The notes: generated by a model from the sequence alone, not told the origin. A stretch of DNA of 64,000 bases from Clostridioides difficile (GCF_001299635.1 NZ_JRHN01000031.1:186001-250000), one strand, 5' to 3'. Positions 16,330 through 24,889 are shown, counted from the first letter of the stretch. Made by a program: numbers and translations.

Positions 16330-18522
16330 ATGAAGTACATAATAAAGAGAGATGGTACAAAAGAACTTTTTAGTAAAAGTAAAATTGAAGATGCTGTCTA
16401 TAAGGCTAGTATAAATAGTGAAGGTGGAGTGGATAGAAATTTAGCGTATGATATATCAAGAAAAATAGCTAAAGACTATAACTCTATGGAAAAGTGTTTA
16501 TCTGTAGAGGAAATACAAGATATAGTTGAAGTATTGCTTATGGAATCAAATAGGAAAGATATAGCGAAACACTACATATTATATAGAGAAAGACGTTCTG
16601 AAATAAGAACTAAAGCGTGGGAGTTTGATGAATTACAAAAATCAATATGGAAAAACAAGTATAGAAATAATGGTGAGAGTTTTGATGAATGGATAAAGAG
16701 AATCTCAAATAACAGTCCACGAATCTCAAAATTAATAAGACAAAAAAAATTTCTATTTGCTGGAAGAATTTTAGCAAATAGAGGTCTGCAGAAAGAAGGT
16801 AAAAAAGTAACATATTCTAATTGCTATGTAATAGAGCCACCAAAAGATAGTATAGAAGATATTTTCGATACTGCAAAAAAACTTGCTAGAACATTTAGCT
16901 ATGGTGGAGGAGTTGGAATTGATATTTCAAAGTTAAGACCAAAAGGAGCAAAAGTGAATAATGCTGCAAAACACACAACTGGAGCAGTTTCATTTATGGA
17001 ACTTTACAGCATGACAACTGGTTTGATTGGTCAAAGAGGAAGAAGAGGAGCTCTTATGATTTCTATGGATGTAAACCATCCAGAGATAGAAGAGTTTATA
17101 GATATAAAAACGGACTTAGAGAAAGTTACTAAAGCAAATATTTCTGTAAGAGTAACAGATGAATTTATGCAAGCTGTAAAAGAAAAGAAACTTTATAACT
17201 GTACTTTTGAAGTTGAAACTACTGGAGAAAAAATAGTCAAGATAGTAAATGCATATGATTTATTTACTAAATTTGTGAAAAATAACTGGGATTATGCAGA
17301 ACCAGGTATTTTATTTTGGGACAAAATAAGAACATATAATTTTATGAGTGAAGACAAAAGTTTTTGCTTTTCAGGAGTAAATCCTTGTGCAGAAGAGCCA
17401 CTTCCAAGTGGAGGAAGTTGTCTTCTTGGTTCAATAAACTTGTCAGAGTTTGTAATACAGCCATTTGGTGAACATGCTACCTTTGATATTAATAAACTAA
17501 AATCTTGCGTTAGAGAAGCTGTAGTAGCTTTAAATGATGTGTTAGATGAAGGATTAAACTTACATCCATTACAAGAGCAAAGGGATAGTGTACATAAATA
17601 TAGACAGATAGGTCTAGGTGTAATGGGTATAGCTGACATGCTTATAAAAATGGGAATAAGATATGGTTCTGATAAATCTTTAGAATTGTGTGATTTGATT
17701 GGTAAGACTATGCTGAATGAAGCTGTAAAGCAATCAGCATTAATTGCTAAGGAATATGGAACTTTTAGTGAATATAAATATGAAAATATCTCTAAATCGG
17801 AGTTTTTTATAGAAAATTTAAATGACGATACTAAGGAAATGGTTAAAAAATATGGGCTTAGAAACTCACAACTATTAACTATACCTCCTACAGGTTCTAT
17901 ATCTACAATGATAGGAATTAGTGGAGGAATAGAGCCAATATTTAATCTTTCATATATAAGAAAAACTGAGAGTTTGCATGATGAAGATGTATATTATAAA
18001 GTATATACTCCAATTGTTAAGGAGTATATGGATAAAAAAGGTATTACAGATGAAGAGTGTTTACCAGATTTTTTTGTAACTGCTATGAATATAGGATATG
18101 AAGAAAGGATAAACATGCAAAAAGTATGGCAAAAGTATATTGATGCTTCTATATCATCTACAATAAATATACCTTTTGAAACTACAATTGAAGATGTTTT
18201 CAATATATATATTAAGGCATGGGAGGCTGGTCTTAAAGGTGTGACAATATTTAGAGATGGATGCAAAAGGAGTGGAATTTTAATAAATGAAAAAAAGGAA
18301 GAAAACAATAAAGAAAATAATAAAAAAGAAGATAATAAAAAAGAATGTTATAAAAATAATAAAAAAGAAAAAGATAATAAAGATGAAGAATCCAAAAAAA
18401 TAGTAAATAAAAATTTTGAAGAAGATGAGAAATTTGTGTGTCCAGAGTGTGGAAGTGAAGGAATTGCACACACAGGTGGTTGTAGTATATGCTTAAAATG
18501 TGGATATAGTGGATGCAATTAA
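16330..18522 (+). CDS. nrdJ: Adenosylcobalamin-dependent ribonucleotide reductase (class II)
   Basis: NrdJ reduces ribonucleotides to deoxyribonucleotides using a radical from coenzyme B12, independent of oxygen. The 730 residues start with an ATP-cone (about 1-95). The catalytic barrel follows, with FSYGGGVGIDISKLRPKGA, the active-site motif NPCAEEP and LTIPPTGSISTMIGISGGIEPIF. A Lys/Asn/Glu-rich low-complexity linker (about 655-697) then leads to a cysteine-rich tail (CPECGSEGIAHTGGCSICLKCGYSGC) that re-reduces the active site. ATG 16330 follows TGGAGG. In Bacillus gene order this place between rbgA and rnhB is empty. Confidence 0.92.
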   Translation: MKYIIKRDGTKELFSKSKIEDAVYKASINSEGGVDRNLAYDISRKIAKDYNSMEKCLSVEEIQDIVEVLLMESNRKDIAKHYILYRERRSEIRTKAWEFDELQKSIWKNKYRNNGESFDEWIKRISNNSPRISKLIRQKKFLFAGRILANRGLQKEGKKVTYSNCYVIEPPKDSIEDIFDTAKKLARTFSYGGGVGIDISKLRPKGAKVNNAAKHTTGAVSFMELYSMTTGLIGQRGRRGALMISMDVNHPEIEEFIDIKTDLEKVTKANISVRVTDEFMQAVKEKKLYNCTFEVETTGEKIVKIVNAYDLFTKFVKNNWDYAEPGILFWDKIRTYNFMSEDKSFCFSGVNPCAEEPLPSGGSCLLGSINLSEFVIQPFGEHATFDINKLKSCVREAVVALNDVLDEGLNLHPLQEQRDSVHKYRQIGLGVMGIADMLIKMGIRYGSDKSLELCDLIGKTMLNEAVKQSALIAKEYGTFSEYKYENISKSEFFIENLNDDTKEMVKKYGLRNSQLLTIPPTGSISTMIGISGGIEPIFNLSYIRKTESLHDEDVYYKVYTPIVKEYMDKKGITDEECLPDFFVTAMNIGYEERINMQKVWQKYIDASISSTINIPFETTIEDVFNIYIKAWEAGLKGVTIFRDGCKRSGILINEKKEENNKENNKKEDNKKECYKNNKKEKDNKDEESKKIVNKNFEEDEKFVCPECGSEGIAHTGGCSICLKCGYSGCN

Positions 18523-18590
18523 ACTTTGCGTTAGCAAAAATTTAATATATTAAAACTTATATTTTTACAAATGAAAGATGAGGGAATTGT

Positions 18591-19358
18591 ATGCAGAATA
18601 AAAGCGTGAGGGAGATTAAAGAAATAATTGAGACTTTAGAAGTAGAAAAATATATGCAATATATAGAACTACTGAGAGTCGATGACAGAAAATCTGTTCA
18701 AAGTTTAGCTATAAAACTAGCTAAAAAATTAGATAATATTAGAAGAGAAGAAGAAAGATTAGAAACCATAAATATATTTGAAAATGAAGGTTATAATAAA
18801 GGTTATTTATATATTGGAGGAATTGATGAAGCGGGAAGAGGGCCACTTGCTGGACCTGTTGTAGCCTCTGTAGTAGTATTTAAAAAAGACACAAAAATAG
18901 AAGGTGTAAATGATTCTAAAAAACTAAGTGAAGCAAAAAGAGATGAACTTTTTGAAGTAATAAAAAAAGAAGCATTAGACTATGGAATAGGTATCGTAAA
19001 TAATGAAGAAATAGACGAATTTAACATATTGAATGCTACATATATGGCAATGAAAAAAGCTATAAATTGTTTAAAACAAGCACCTGATTATCTATTGGTT
19101 GATGCAGCGACAATACCAGGAATTGATATAGCTCAAAATCCAATTGTAAAAGGAGATTCAAAATCTATATCAATAGCAGCAGCAAGTATATTAGCTAAGG
19201 TTACTAGAGATAGTATAATGTATCAATATGATAGAGTATATCCAGAATATGGTTTTAAATCTCATAAAGGGTATGGGACTAAGGAACACTATGAAGCTAT
19301 TGAAAAACATGGAATAACTCCTATACATAGGAAAAGTTTTTTGAAAAATATACTGTAA
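18591..19358 (+). CDS. rnhB: Ribonuclease HII
   Basis: RNase HII cleaves the RNA strand of RNA-DNA hybrids and removes single ribonucleotides from DNA. The 255 residues include an N-terminal helical extension of about 70 residues, as in Bacillus RnhB. The catalytic core contains GIDEAGRGPLAGPVVA, with Asp79 and Glu80 as metal ligands, then NDSKKLSEAKR, DYLLVDA (Asp171) and SIAAASILAKVTRD. The C-terminus has YGFKSHKGYGTKEHYEAIEKHGITPIHRKSF. ATG 18591 follows GAGGG. It restores the conserved order after the brnQ/nrdJ insertion. Confidence 0.97.
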   Translation: MQNKSVREIKEIIETLEVEKYMQYIELLRVDDRKSVQSLAIKLAKKLDNIRREEERLETINIFENEGYNKGYLYIGGIDEAGRGPLAGPVVASVVVFKKDTKIEGVNDSKKLSEAKRDELFEVIKKEALDYGIGIVNNEEIDEFNILNATYMAMKKAINCLKQAPDYLLVDAATIPGIDIAQNPIVKGDSKSISIAAASILAKVTRDSIMYQYDRVYPEYGFKSHKGYGTKEHYEAIEKHGITPIHRKSFLKNIL

Positions 19359-19415
19359 ATACAATATGATATAATGTATATGATATAAATTACTATAATA
19401 AATGGGGGATTAAAG

Positions 19416-20432
19416 ATGGAGTATAATGAATTATTAAAAAATGCTAGAGAAAATTTAAATGGAAGTTGTAAAGTTTGCAAAGTTTGTAATGGAGTTGTTT
19501 GTGCGGGGGAAGTTCCTGGTATGGGAGGTAAAGGAAGTGGTTCTTCTTTTATAGAAAATAGTAAGAGTTTAGAAAAAGTAAAAGTGAATATGAGAGTAAT
19601 ACATGATGTCTCAAATCCTGATACATCTATAGATATGTTTGGAAAAAAAATGAGTTCACCTATATTTGCAGCTCCAGTAACAGGAACTACATTGAATATG
19701 GGTGGAAAGATTAATGAAAGAGATTACATAGAACCAGTAGTTGCAGGATGTGCTAATAGTGGGATTTATGCAATGGTTGGAGATACAGCAGTAGATGCTT
19801 TTTTAATGGAAAATTTGGATGTAGTTAAAAAGTATAATGGTGCTGGAATTGTATTTATTAAGCCTTGGGATAATGAAAATATCATAAAAAAGATAAGATT
19901 AGCTGAAGAAGCTGGTGCATTTGCAGTTGGAGTTGATATAGATGCTTGTGGTTTAGTAACTTTATCACTACATGGAAAACCAGTACTTCCTAAAAATGTT
20001 GAACAAATAAAAGAATTGGTAAACGCTACTAAGCTACCATTTATATTGAAAGGAATAATGACTGTTGAAGATGCATTAATGGCAGTTGAAGCAGGTGTAG
20101 ATGCTATAGTTGTATCAAATCATGGAGGAAGAGTACTAGATTGTACACCAGGAGCATGTGAAGTTCTACCAAGAATTGCTGATGCTGTTAAAGGTAAAGT
20201 TACAATACTTGCAGATGGTGGAGTTAGAACAGGATTAGATGTATTAAAGATGATAGGTCTAGGAGCAGATGCAGTATTAATAGGAAGACCTTTTGTGACA
20301 GCTTCATTTGGTGGAGCAACTGATGGTGTAGAAACTTACATAAATAAGCTTCAATCAGAACTAAGTAGCTCTATGATATTAACTGGATGTCAAACTATAA
20401 AAGATATTGATGGAAAAGTTATATACAAATAA
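19416..20432 (+). CDS. FMN-dependent alpha-hydroxy-acid dehydrogenase
   Basis: A 338-residue flavoprotein of the glycolate/lactate oxidase family. The FMN-binding half is clear: PFILKGIMTVEDALMAVEAGVDAIVVSNHGGRVLD (active-site His-Gly-Gly-Arg region), ILADGGVRTGLDVLKMIGLGADAVLIGRPF (phosphate site). The N-terminus carries four cysteines, C18-x2-C21-x2-C24-x4-C29 followed by GEVPGMGGKGSGSS, which could hold an iron-sulfur cluster. The substrate is not evident; related proteins act on 2-hydroxy acids such as lactate. A GGGGG ribosome site precedes ATG 19416, and a TGATATAAT extended -10 (19367-19375) lies upstream. Confidence 0.8.
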   Translation: MEYNELLKNARENLNGSCKVCKVCNGVVCAGEVPGMGGKGSGSSFIENSKSLEKVKVNMRVIHDVSNPDTSIDMFGKKMSSPIFAAPVTGTTLNMGGKINERDYIEPVVAGCANSGIYAMVGDTAVDAFLMENLDVVKKYNGAGIVFIKPWDNENIIKKIRLAEEAGAFAVGVDIDACGLVTLSLHGKPVLPKNVEQIKELVNATKLPFILKGIMTVEDALMAVEAGVDAIVVSNHGGRVLDCTPGACEVLPRIADAVKGKVTILADGGVRTGLDVLKMIGLGADAVLIGRPFVTASFGGATDGVETYINKLQSELSSSMILTGCQTIKDIDGKVIYK

Positions 20433-20497
20433 AATTTTATACAAAAAAGAGGAAAAATCATTTTAATGTAGAATAATTGTACAAAGGGGGAATTTAT

Positions 20498-20746
20498 ATG
20501 AGTAAAAAAGCTTATGAAGAAGCCTTAGTAGAATTAGAAAAATTTATTAATGAAAGAAAAGAAATAATTAAAAGTGCGGAGAGCTGTATTGATAAGTACA
20601 TAGTTGACAGAACGCTACCTTTTGATTACAAAGATAAATGTGTGGAATGGCAACAAGAGTTACTTGATATTGCAGAGGCACAAATTTTAGAAGCAAATGA
20701 GTTAAGTGTTTTATTAGAAGAGAAAAAAGAACTTGAGAAAGAGTAA
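20498..20746 (+). CDS. Small acidic helical protein, unknown function
   Basis: An 82-residue protein that I do not recognise (begins MSKKAYEEALVELEKFINERKEI). It is rich in Glu and Lys with heptad-like leucines and is predicted to be mainly alpha-helical, with no signal peptide or membrane segment. Two cysteines are present. A TTG at 20477 is in frame, but the GGGGG ribosome site lies between it and ATG 20498, which is therefore the start. It is 65 bases after the flavoprotein gene and may share its transcript; a terminator follows. Confidence 0.75.
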   Translation: MSKKAYEEALVELEKFINERKEIIKSAESCIDKYIVDRTLPFDYKDKCVEWQQELLDIAEAQILEANELSVLLEEKKELEKE

Positions 20747-20757
20747 GTTTTACTACT

Positions 20758-20806
20758 AAGTCTAGAGGAAAATCAAGAATATGATTTACCCCTAGACTTT
20801 TTATTT
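20758..20806 (+). terminator. Terminator after the small acidic protein gene
   Basis: AAGTCTAG pairs with CTAGACTT across a loop of about 26 bases, extended by a GG/CC pair, then TTTTTATTT. It also separates the rightward genes from the leftward CarD gene. Confidence 0.75.
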
Positions 20807-20920
20807 AAATAAAGATGTCTATCTAATTAATCTATCTTTATCAATTTTAGATTAAAAGATTTGGAAGAATAGAGTAATCATATGAATAACTAAACAATTA
20901 AACTAGTATATAAAACTAAT

Positions 20921-21418
20921 TTAATTGTTATTTTTTGAATTTAGTATATGGTTTTTCATTTCTTCTAATACAATTGTGTAGGATTTGCATTGTGCCGCAG
21001 CCAATTCTGACAAAGCAAATCTTTGAGCCTTATTTAGAAAATCTTTATCTGTGCTACATAGTTGCTTTGAATTATCTTGTATCATAAGCATCTTAATTAA
21101 TTTTACAATCTCGAAAACATCTCCTGAGTGAAATTTATCCTGGTATAGTTTAAGTCGTTTTTTTCTATCAAGAACCCATAAACAATCTGCTTTATCAAGG
21201 GATTGTATAAAGTTATCAACTTCATTTTCATCCATAACTGGACGTATACCAATCTTATCAGCATTTAAAACAGGAATCAAAATTTTAAGATTACTATTGT
21301 AAATAACAGTCAATTCATAGTATTTTTGTATATGATGATTTACATCCTTTGTTACAAGACCACTTATATAGCAGGCTCCTTCTTTTGGATACATTACACT
21401 TTCACCGATTTCATACAT
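20921..21418 (-). CDS. CarD/CdnL-family RNA polymerase-binding regulator
   Basis: A 165-residue CarD-type protein. The N-terminal RNA-polymerase-interaction (Tudor-like) domain spans about 1-60 (YEIGESVMYPKEGACYISGLV...YYELTVIYNSNLKILIPVLNADKIGIRPV). A helical DNA-interacting part follows (WVLDRKKRLKLYQDKFHSGDVFEIVKLIKML), with Trp81 in the place of the tryptophan that CarD wedges into the promoter bubble. Such proteins bind the polymerase beta subunit and stabilise or hinder open complexes; direct target genes here are unknown. GGAGG precedes ATG 21418, and a near-consensus promoter lies at 21491-21519. It is monocistronic and convergent with the gene to its left. Confidence 0.88.
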   Translation of the reverse strand: MYEIGESVMYPKEGACYISGLVTKDVNHHIQKYYELTVIYNSNLKILIPVLNADKIGIRPVMDENEVDNFIQSLDKADCLWVLDRKKRLKLYQDKFHSGDVFEIVKLIKMLMIQDNSKQLCSTDKDFLNKAQRFALSELAAAQCKSYTIVLEEMKNHILNSKNNN

Positions 21419-21490
21419 ATGGTTATACCTCCAAACTGAATTTTAGATATTGCAATTTGGGTACAATGCTTTAATTATCTAATAATTAAT

Positions 21491-21519
21491 ATTATATCAT
21501 AAAATACTTGACAGGTCAA
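21491..21519 (-). promoter_or_regulatory. Promoter of the CarD-family gene
   Basis: On the minus strand TTGACC (21519-21514), a 17-base spacer and TATAAT (21496-21491). The -35 is one arm of the palindrome TTGACAGGTCAA (21508-21519), whose other arm is the -35 of a divergent promoter. The leader to ATG is about 65 bases. Confidence 0.8.
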
Positions 21520-21536
21520 ATTAAATGATATATAAT
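21508..21536 (+). promoter_or_regulatory. Divergent consensus promoter with no gene downstream
   Basis: TTGACA (21508-21513), exactly 17 bases and TATAAT (21531-21536), a perfect vegetative consensus pointing right. No rightward gene follows: the next genes are on the minus strand. A perfect 13-base-pair hairpin at 21610-21648 could end a transcript of roughly 105 bases. Confidence 0.7.
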
Positions 21537-21609
21537 AAAAAGTTTAGAATAATAGATATATATAATTAGATATAAAAATATAAGATAAGATGATTTAATA
21601 TATTAAGAT

Positions 21610-21648
21610 ATCTAGTTAGTATTATATAAAATAACATACTAACTAGAT
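21610..21648. terminator. Hairpin between ABC permease gene and divergent promoter
   Basis: ATCTAGTTAGTAT (21610-21622) pairs perfectly with ATACTAACTAGAT (21636-21648). It could terminate the leftward transporter operon and the rightward transcript from 21543. The U-tracts on both sides are weak, so termination efficiency is uncertain. Confidence 0.55.
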
Positions 21649-21658
21649 TTAATAAGTA

Positions 21659-22723
21659 TTAATTTCTAGCAAAATCTCTTAATTTAAGACTTCCAGCTGT
21701 CACAAATACCATTCCAATAAGAATTAGAACAATTATATTTATTAATATATTACCATTATTATTAATAGCATCTATAGTCCAATAAAATGGTGTAAGCTTT
21801 GAAAGATTAGCCATAAAGGACAATTTATCAAGTGATGGTATCATGCTAGATATGGATATAGCTAAACCTATTAAAGAATAAAATGTAGATATAAGACTTA
21901 TAGAACTCTCGTTTTTAAACACTCTAGCTATCCAAAATACGAATCCAGTAGCAACAAAACTATTTGATAGTACAATCATCAATGTATTTAGAGTTAACTT
22001 AAAATCTCTTGTAAATGTGAAACATACTAAAGTTAAGGTGTATACAATTGCTTGAGTAAAAAATAACCCTAAAAATATACTGAAAATTATTTTTATATCA
22101 TTATGTTTTGTAGAGACAAGTCTTTTTAAGGTATTAGATTTTTTTAATGCAAATAAATCAGAAGCTAGATGTGCTGCGTTAATGTACATAAAATAACATA
22201 TTAAGAAAACTATTAAAAACGAATTTTTATTCTTATCTGGACTGTTATCAATTATATTTGTCTTGGTCAATTTATCATCTATATTTCCATCTATTTTTAA
22301 TTTTAATGAATTAGTAATAAAAGATTCTATTTGTGATTCTGCCCAAAGACTACCTCCACCATTTTCAGTTTTAAAACATTTAACCACAGGTCGTTTTAAG
22401 TTATCTATATTGTTTGAAAAATTTTTATCTAAAATGAAGACAGCAGAAACTTTATTGTTTTTTAATAGATTCATAGCTTTGTCTTGTTCGTCAAGTCCAA
22501 ATGAGTTTTCTTTTAATTTAGAACTATCTATTAACTTATGTTCGTATTTTCCGGAAGAATTAGATACAATTGCTACTGGAGAAAAGTACATTGATTGATT
22601 TTCTGAGCTGCCAGTAAAAAAGTTAAGAGAAAATACTAATATAACAGGAAACAAGACCATATTAACTAAAAGAGTATGATTTTTTATATATCTTTTTATG
22701 TTTGCAATAATTAATCTAATCAT
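21659..22723 (-). CDS. ABC-2 type transporter permease (LnrN-like)
   Basis: A 354-residue permease with the ABC-2 plan: one N-terminal membrane segment (HTLLVNMVLFPVILVFSLNFF), an extracellular region of about 130 residues, then five hydrophobic segments toward the C-terminus. It is the last gene of a leftward operon after an ATPase gene and a sister permease gene, so the two permeases probably form a heterodimer. The open frame extends to a GTG at 22741, but GGAGG lies between that GTG and ATG 22723; ATG 22723 is two bases after the previous stop, implying coupling. The transported compound is not evident. Confidence 0.85.
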   Translation of the reverse strand: MIRLIIANIKRYIKNHTLLVNMVLFPVILVFSLNFFTGSSENQSMYFSPVAIVSNSSGKYEHKLIDSSKLKENSFGLDEQDKAMNLLKNNKVSAVFILDKNFSNNIDNLKRPVVKCFKTENGGGSLWAESQIESFITNSLKLKIDGNIDDKLTKTNIIDNSPDKNKNSFLIVFLICYFMYINAAHLASDLFALKKSNTLKRLVSTKHNDIKIIFSIFLGLFFTQAIVYTLTLVCFTFTRDFKLTLNTLMIVLSNSFVATGFVFWIARVFKNESSISLISTFYSLIGLAISISSMIPSLDKLSFMANLSKLTPFYWTIDAINNNGNILINIIVLILIGMVFVTAGSLKLRDFARN

Positions 22724-22725
22724 TA

Positions 22726-23823
22726 TTAAACCTCCCTCCACTTATATTTTTCTTTTATAATAGAAAGTGCAATCAATACTGTAGATGCAATTAGGCATAT
22801 GAAAATTAAACTTTCTATTGAGTCTATAGTTTTAAACGTTTCATAATTACTGAACAATGTTCCTATTAAATAAGTAGGAGATAAACTTGTAAACTTAGTA
22901 AACACATCATTTACCATGCTGAAGATACCTCCAAAAACTGTTTGCAAGAAGAGTAATGCATAAACTATAACTGTACCATACTTCTTGCTAAAAAAGGCGG
23001 TTACAAAAGTAGATATTGAAGTCATAAAACAAGAAGATAAAGCACAAAGTAAAGTTAATATAGCAAAGTTACCTTTGAATGTTATACCAAGTATTCTAAA
23101 AAATAAAACATATAATAATAAGAATATAAATGAGTAAATCCATAAACCTACAAAATCATAAATTAAGAATTGTACCCTAGTTACAGGCATAGAGTAAAGT
23201 CTTTTTGAAAGCCCTTTTGATTCATTTATATAATTTGATAAAATATTATTCATTATAAAAATTATTACAAGGAATCCAAGAGAAACTAAAGCAAAGTACT
23301 CATAAGAATTTTGTTTAACATTATTTTTTATTATAGAAGCATCAATAGAATTCTTATTAAATAATTTTGAGAAATCTTCTGAACTTAATTTTTGAGAATT
23401 ATTCAAATATAATTTTTCATGATAAGTATCTAAAATATCTTGAAGTAATATTGCAATATTATCACTAGATTTAAGTTTTTCTATACTTAGAGTATTTGAT
23501 TTTTCATTTAATAAATTATTCTCATATCCTTTAGGTATAGTAAGTTTTAAGTCTACCTTAGAATCATCTTTTTGAACTGTTAATATAGAAGATAAATCAT
23601 TTTTTAAATATCCTGTCAAATTACTTGATAGCTTTGTATTATCTTTGTCATATATAACAATTGATGTCAAATCTGTTTTTATAGGATTTTGAAACATACT
23701 TTCTGTCACCATCCCAAGAAATCCAGCTAAAACTAGAGGTAATGCTAAGAAATATATTAAATTAAGTATAAAGGAGCTTTTTAAACCTTTTAGCATAGTT
23801 TTTACACTAATGTATAATTTCAT
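22726..23823 (-). CDS. ABC-2 type transporter permease (LnrM-like)
   Basis: A 365-residue permease, paired with the next gene. The N-terminal segment (SFILNLIYFLALPLVLAGFLGMV) is followed by a soluble loop of about 150 residues and a C-terminal group of about five membrane segments (YEYFALVSLGFLVIIFIMNNIL onward). The order ATPase-permease-permease behind a NarL-type two-component system matches the LnrJKLMN linearmycin-resistance operon of Bacillus. That is an analogy of architecture; the substrate here is unknown. A GGAGGTGA ribosome site precedes ATG 23823, 13 bases after the ATPase gene. Confidence 0.85.
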   Translation of the reverse strand: MKLYISVKTMLKGLKSSFILNLIYFLALPLVLAGFLGMVTESMFQNPIKTDLTSIVIYDKDNTKLSSNLTGYLKNDLSSILTVQKDDSKVDLKLTIPKGYENNLLNEKSNTLSIEKLKSSDNIAILLQDILDTYHEKLYLNNSQKLSSEDFSKLFNKNSIDASIIKNNVKQNSYEYFALVSLGFLVIIFIMNNILSNYINESKGLSKRLYSMPVTRVQFLIYDFVGLWIYSFIFLLLYVLFFRILGITFKGNFAILTLLCALSSCFMTSISTFVTAFFSKKYGTVIVYALLFLQTVFGGIFSMVNDVFTKFTSLSPTYLIGTLFSNYETFKTIDSIESLIFICLIASTVLIALSIIKEKYKWREV

Positions 23824-23836
23824 AAAATCACCTCCA

Positions 23837-24772
23837 TTAATCCCTTAAATTTTTTCCTGTTAGATTTAAAAACACGTCTTCTAAACTAGGTTCTTCATAA
23901 GATATTCTTGTTATTTTTGAGTTGTTTTTGTCAACAACAGATAACACATCTGTAAGCTGTAATTTTTTGTCTATATCTAATTCTAATAATGAATTATTTT
24001 CTAAGATAGATATAACACCTTTAGTATTTTTTAAATCAAATATAAGTTGAGCATTTATATTTTTTATTTCCATAATTAATTTTGTATTTGTAGATACTAA
24101 TGATTTTAAATAATCATTATCTCCAAAAGCAATCTCTTTACCTTCATCCATAATAAAAATCTTAGAACAAAGATGCTCAACTTCTTCCATGTAATGAGAA
24201 GTATATATTACTGTAGTTTTTTGTTTTTCAGATATATTTTTTATAAAATTGAAAATATGATTTCTCGATTGAGGGTCAACACCTACAGTTGGTTCATCCA
24301 ATATTAATATTTTAGGATGATTTAAAAGTGCTATTCCAATGTTTAATCTCCTCTGCATACCACCAGATAATTTTTTGACTTTTTTCTTTTTAACATCAGT
24401 AAGTCCTGTGACTTCTAAGGCTTCAGTTATTCTCTCTTGAAGCAATTTTCCCTTTAATCCATAGTAAGCTCCAAAGTACTCTAAGTTATCAAAAGGAGTA
24501 AGGGTTTCTATAAGTGCTAATTCTTGTGGAACTAATCCTATTATAGACTTTGCTTTTATATAATCTTTTGACAAATCTAAACCATTGATTTGGATGTTGC
24601 CACTATTTGGTAACATAAGATTTGTAATTATATTTATAAGTGTAGATTTACCAGCCCCATTTGGTCCAATAAGTCCAAATATCTCTCCTTCTTTAACAGA
24701 AAAGCTGATATTATCAAGTGCTAATTTATCATTAAATCTTTTTGTTATATTATTTACTCTGACTATATCCAT
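23837..24772 (-). CDS. ABC transporter ATP-binding protein (LnrL-like)
   Basis: A 311-residue ABC ATPase that energises the two downstream permeases. Walker A GPNGAGKST is at 36-44, followed by the Q-loop (GLVPQELALIETLTPFDNLEYFG), the signature LSGGMQRR, Walker B ILILDEPTVGVDPQSRN and the switch His in YTSHYMEE. A C-terminal domain of about 80 residues is typical of the drug-export (DrrA/CcmA) group. A TTG at 24787 is in frame but lies upstream of the GGGAGGG ribosome site; ATG 24772 is chosen. Two inverted repeats lie 60-120 bases upstream, candidate sites for the neighbouring response regulator. Confidence 0.9.
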   Translation of the reverse strand: MDIVRVNNITKRFNDKLALDNISFSVKEGEIFGLIGPNGAGKSTLINIITNLMLPNSGNIQINGLDLSKDYIKAKSIIGLVPQELALIETLTPFDNLEYFGAYYGLKGKLLQERITEALEVTGLTDVKKKKVKKLSGGMQRRLNIGIALLNHPKILILDEPTVGVDPQSRNHIFNFIKNISEKQKTTVIYTSHYMEEVEHLCSKIFIMDEGKEIAFGDNDYLKSLVSTNTKLIMEIKNINAQLIFDLKNTKGVISILENNSLLELDIDKKLQLTDVLSVVDKNNSKITRISYEEPSLEDVFLNLTGKNLRD

Positions 24773-24829
24773 AATAATCCCTCCCAAAATAATTTTGTAT
24801 AAGTTAAAAATCTATAATACTATAATAAA

Positions 24830-24848
24830 GAATTATGAATCATAATTC
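24830..24848. promoter_or_regulatory. Dyad upstream of the ABC ATPase gene
   Basis: GAATTATG-AAT-CATAATTC is a perfect inverted repeat with eight-base arms, centred 67 bases before ATG 24772. Its size and place suit a dimeric NarL-family response regulator site next to the transporter promoter. Inference from symmetry and context only. Confidence 0.5.
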
Positions 24849-24857
24849 TATTACTAT

Positions 24858-24889
24858 AAGTCACTAAAAAAAGTGACTTAAGTCACTTT
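24858..24889. promoter_or_regulatory. Palindrome plus extra half-site between regulator and ABC genes
   Basis: Bases 24870-24889 form a perfect 20-base palindrome of AAAGTGACTT and AAGTCACTTT. A third half-site, AAGTCACT, lies at 24858-24865. It may be an operator for the response regulator. Read on the minus strand it could also fold as an eight-pair hairpin with loop TTAA, followed by T's, and so act as a terminator after the regulator gene. Confidence 0.55.

Noticed and set aside
18251-18471. Two overlapping minus-strand frames of 63-72 codons rich in Phe, Tyr and Ile
   Set aside because: They are the reverse complement of the Lys/Asn-rich linker of nrdJ and have no ribosome site.
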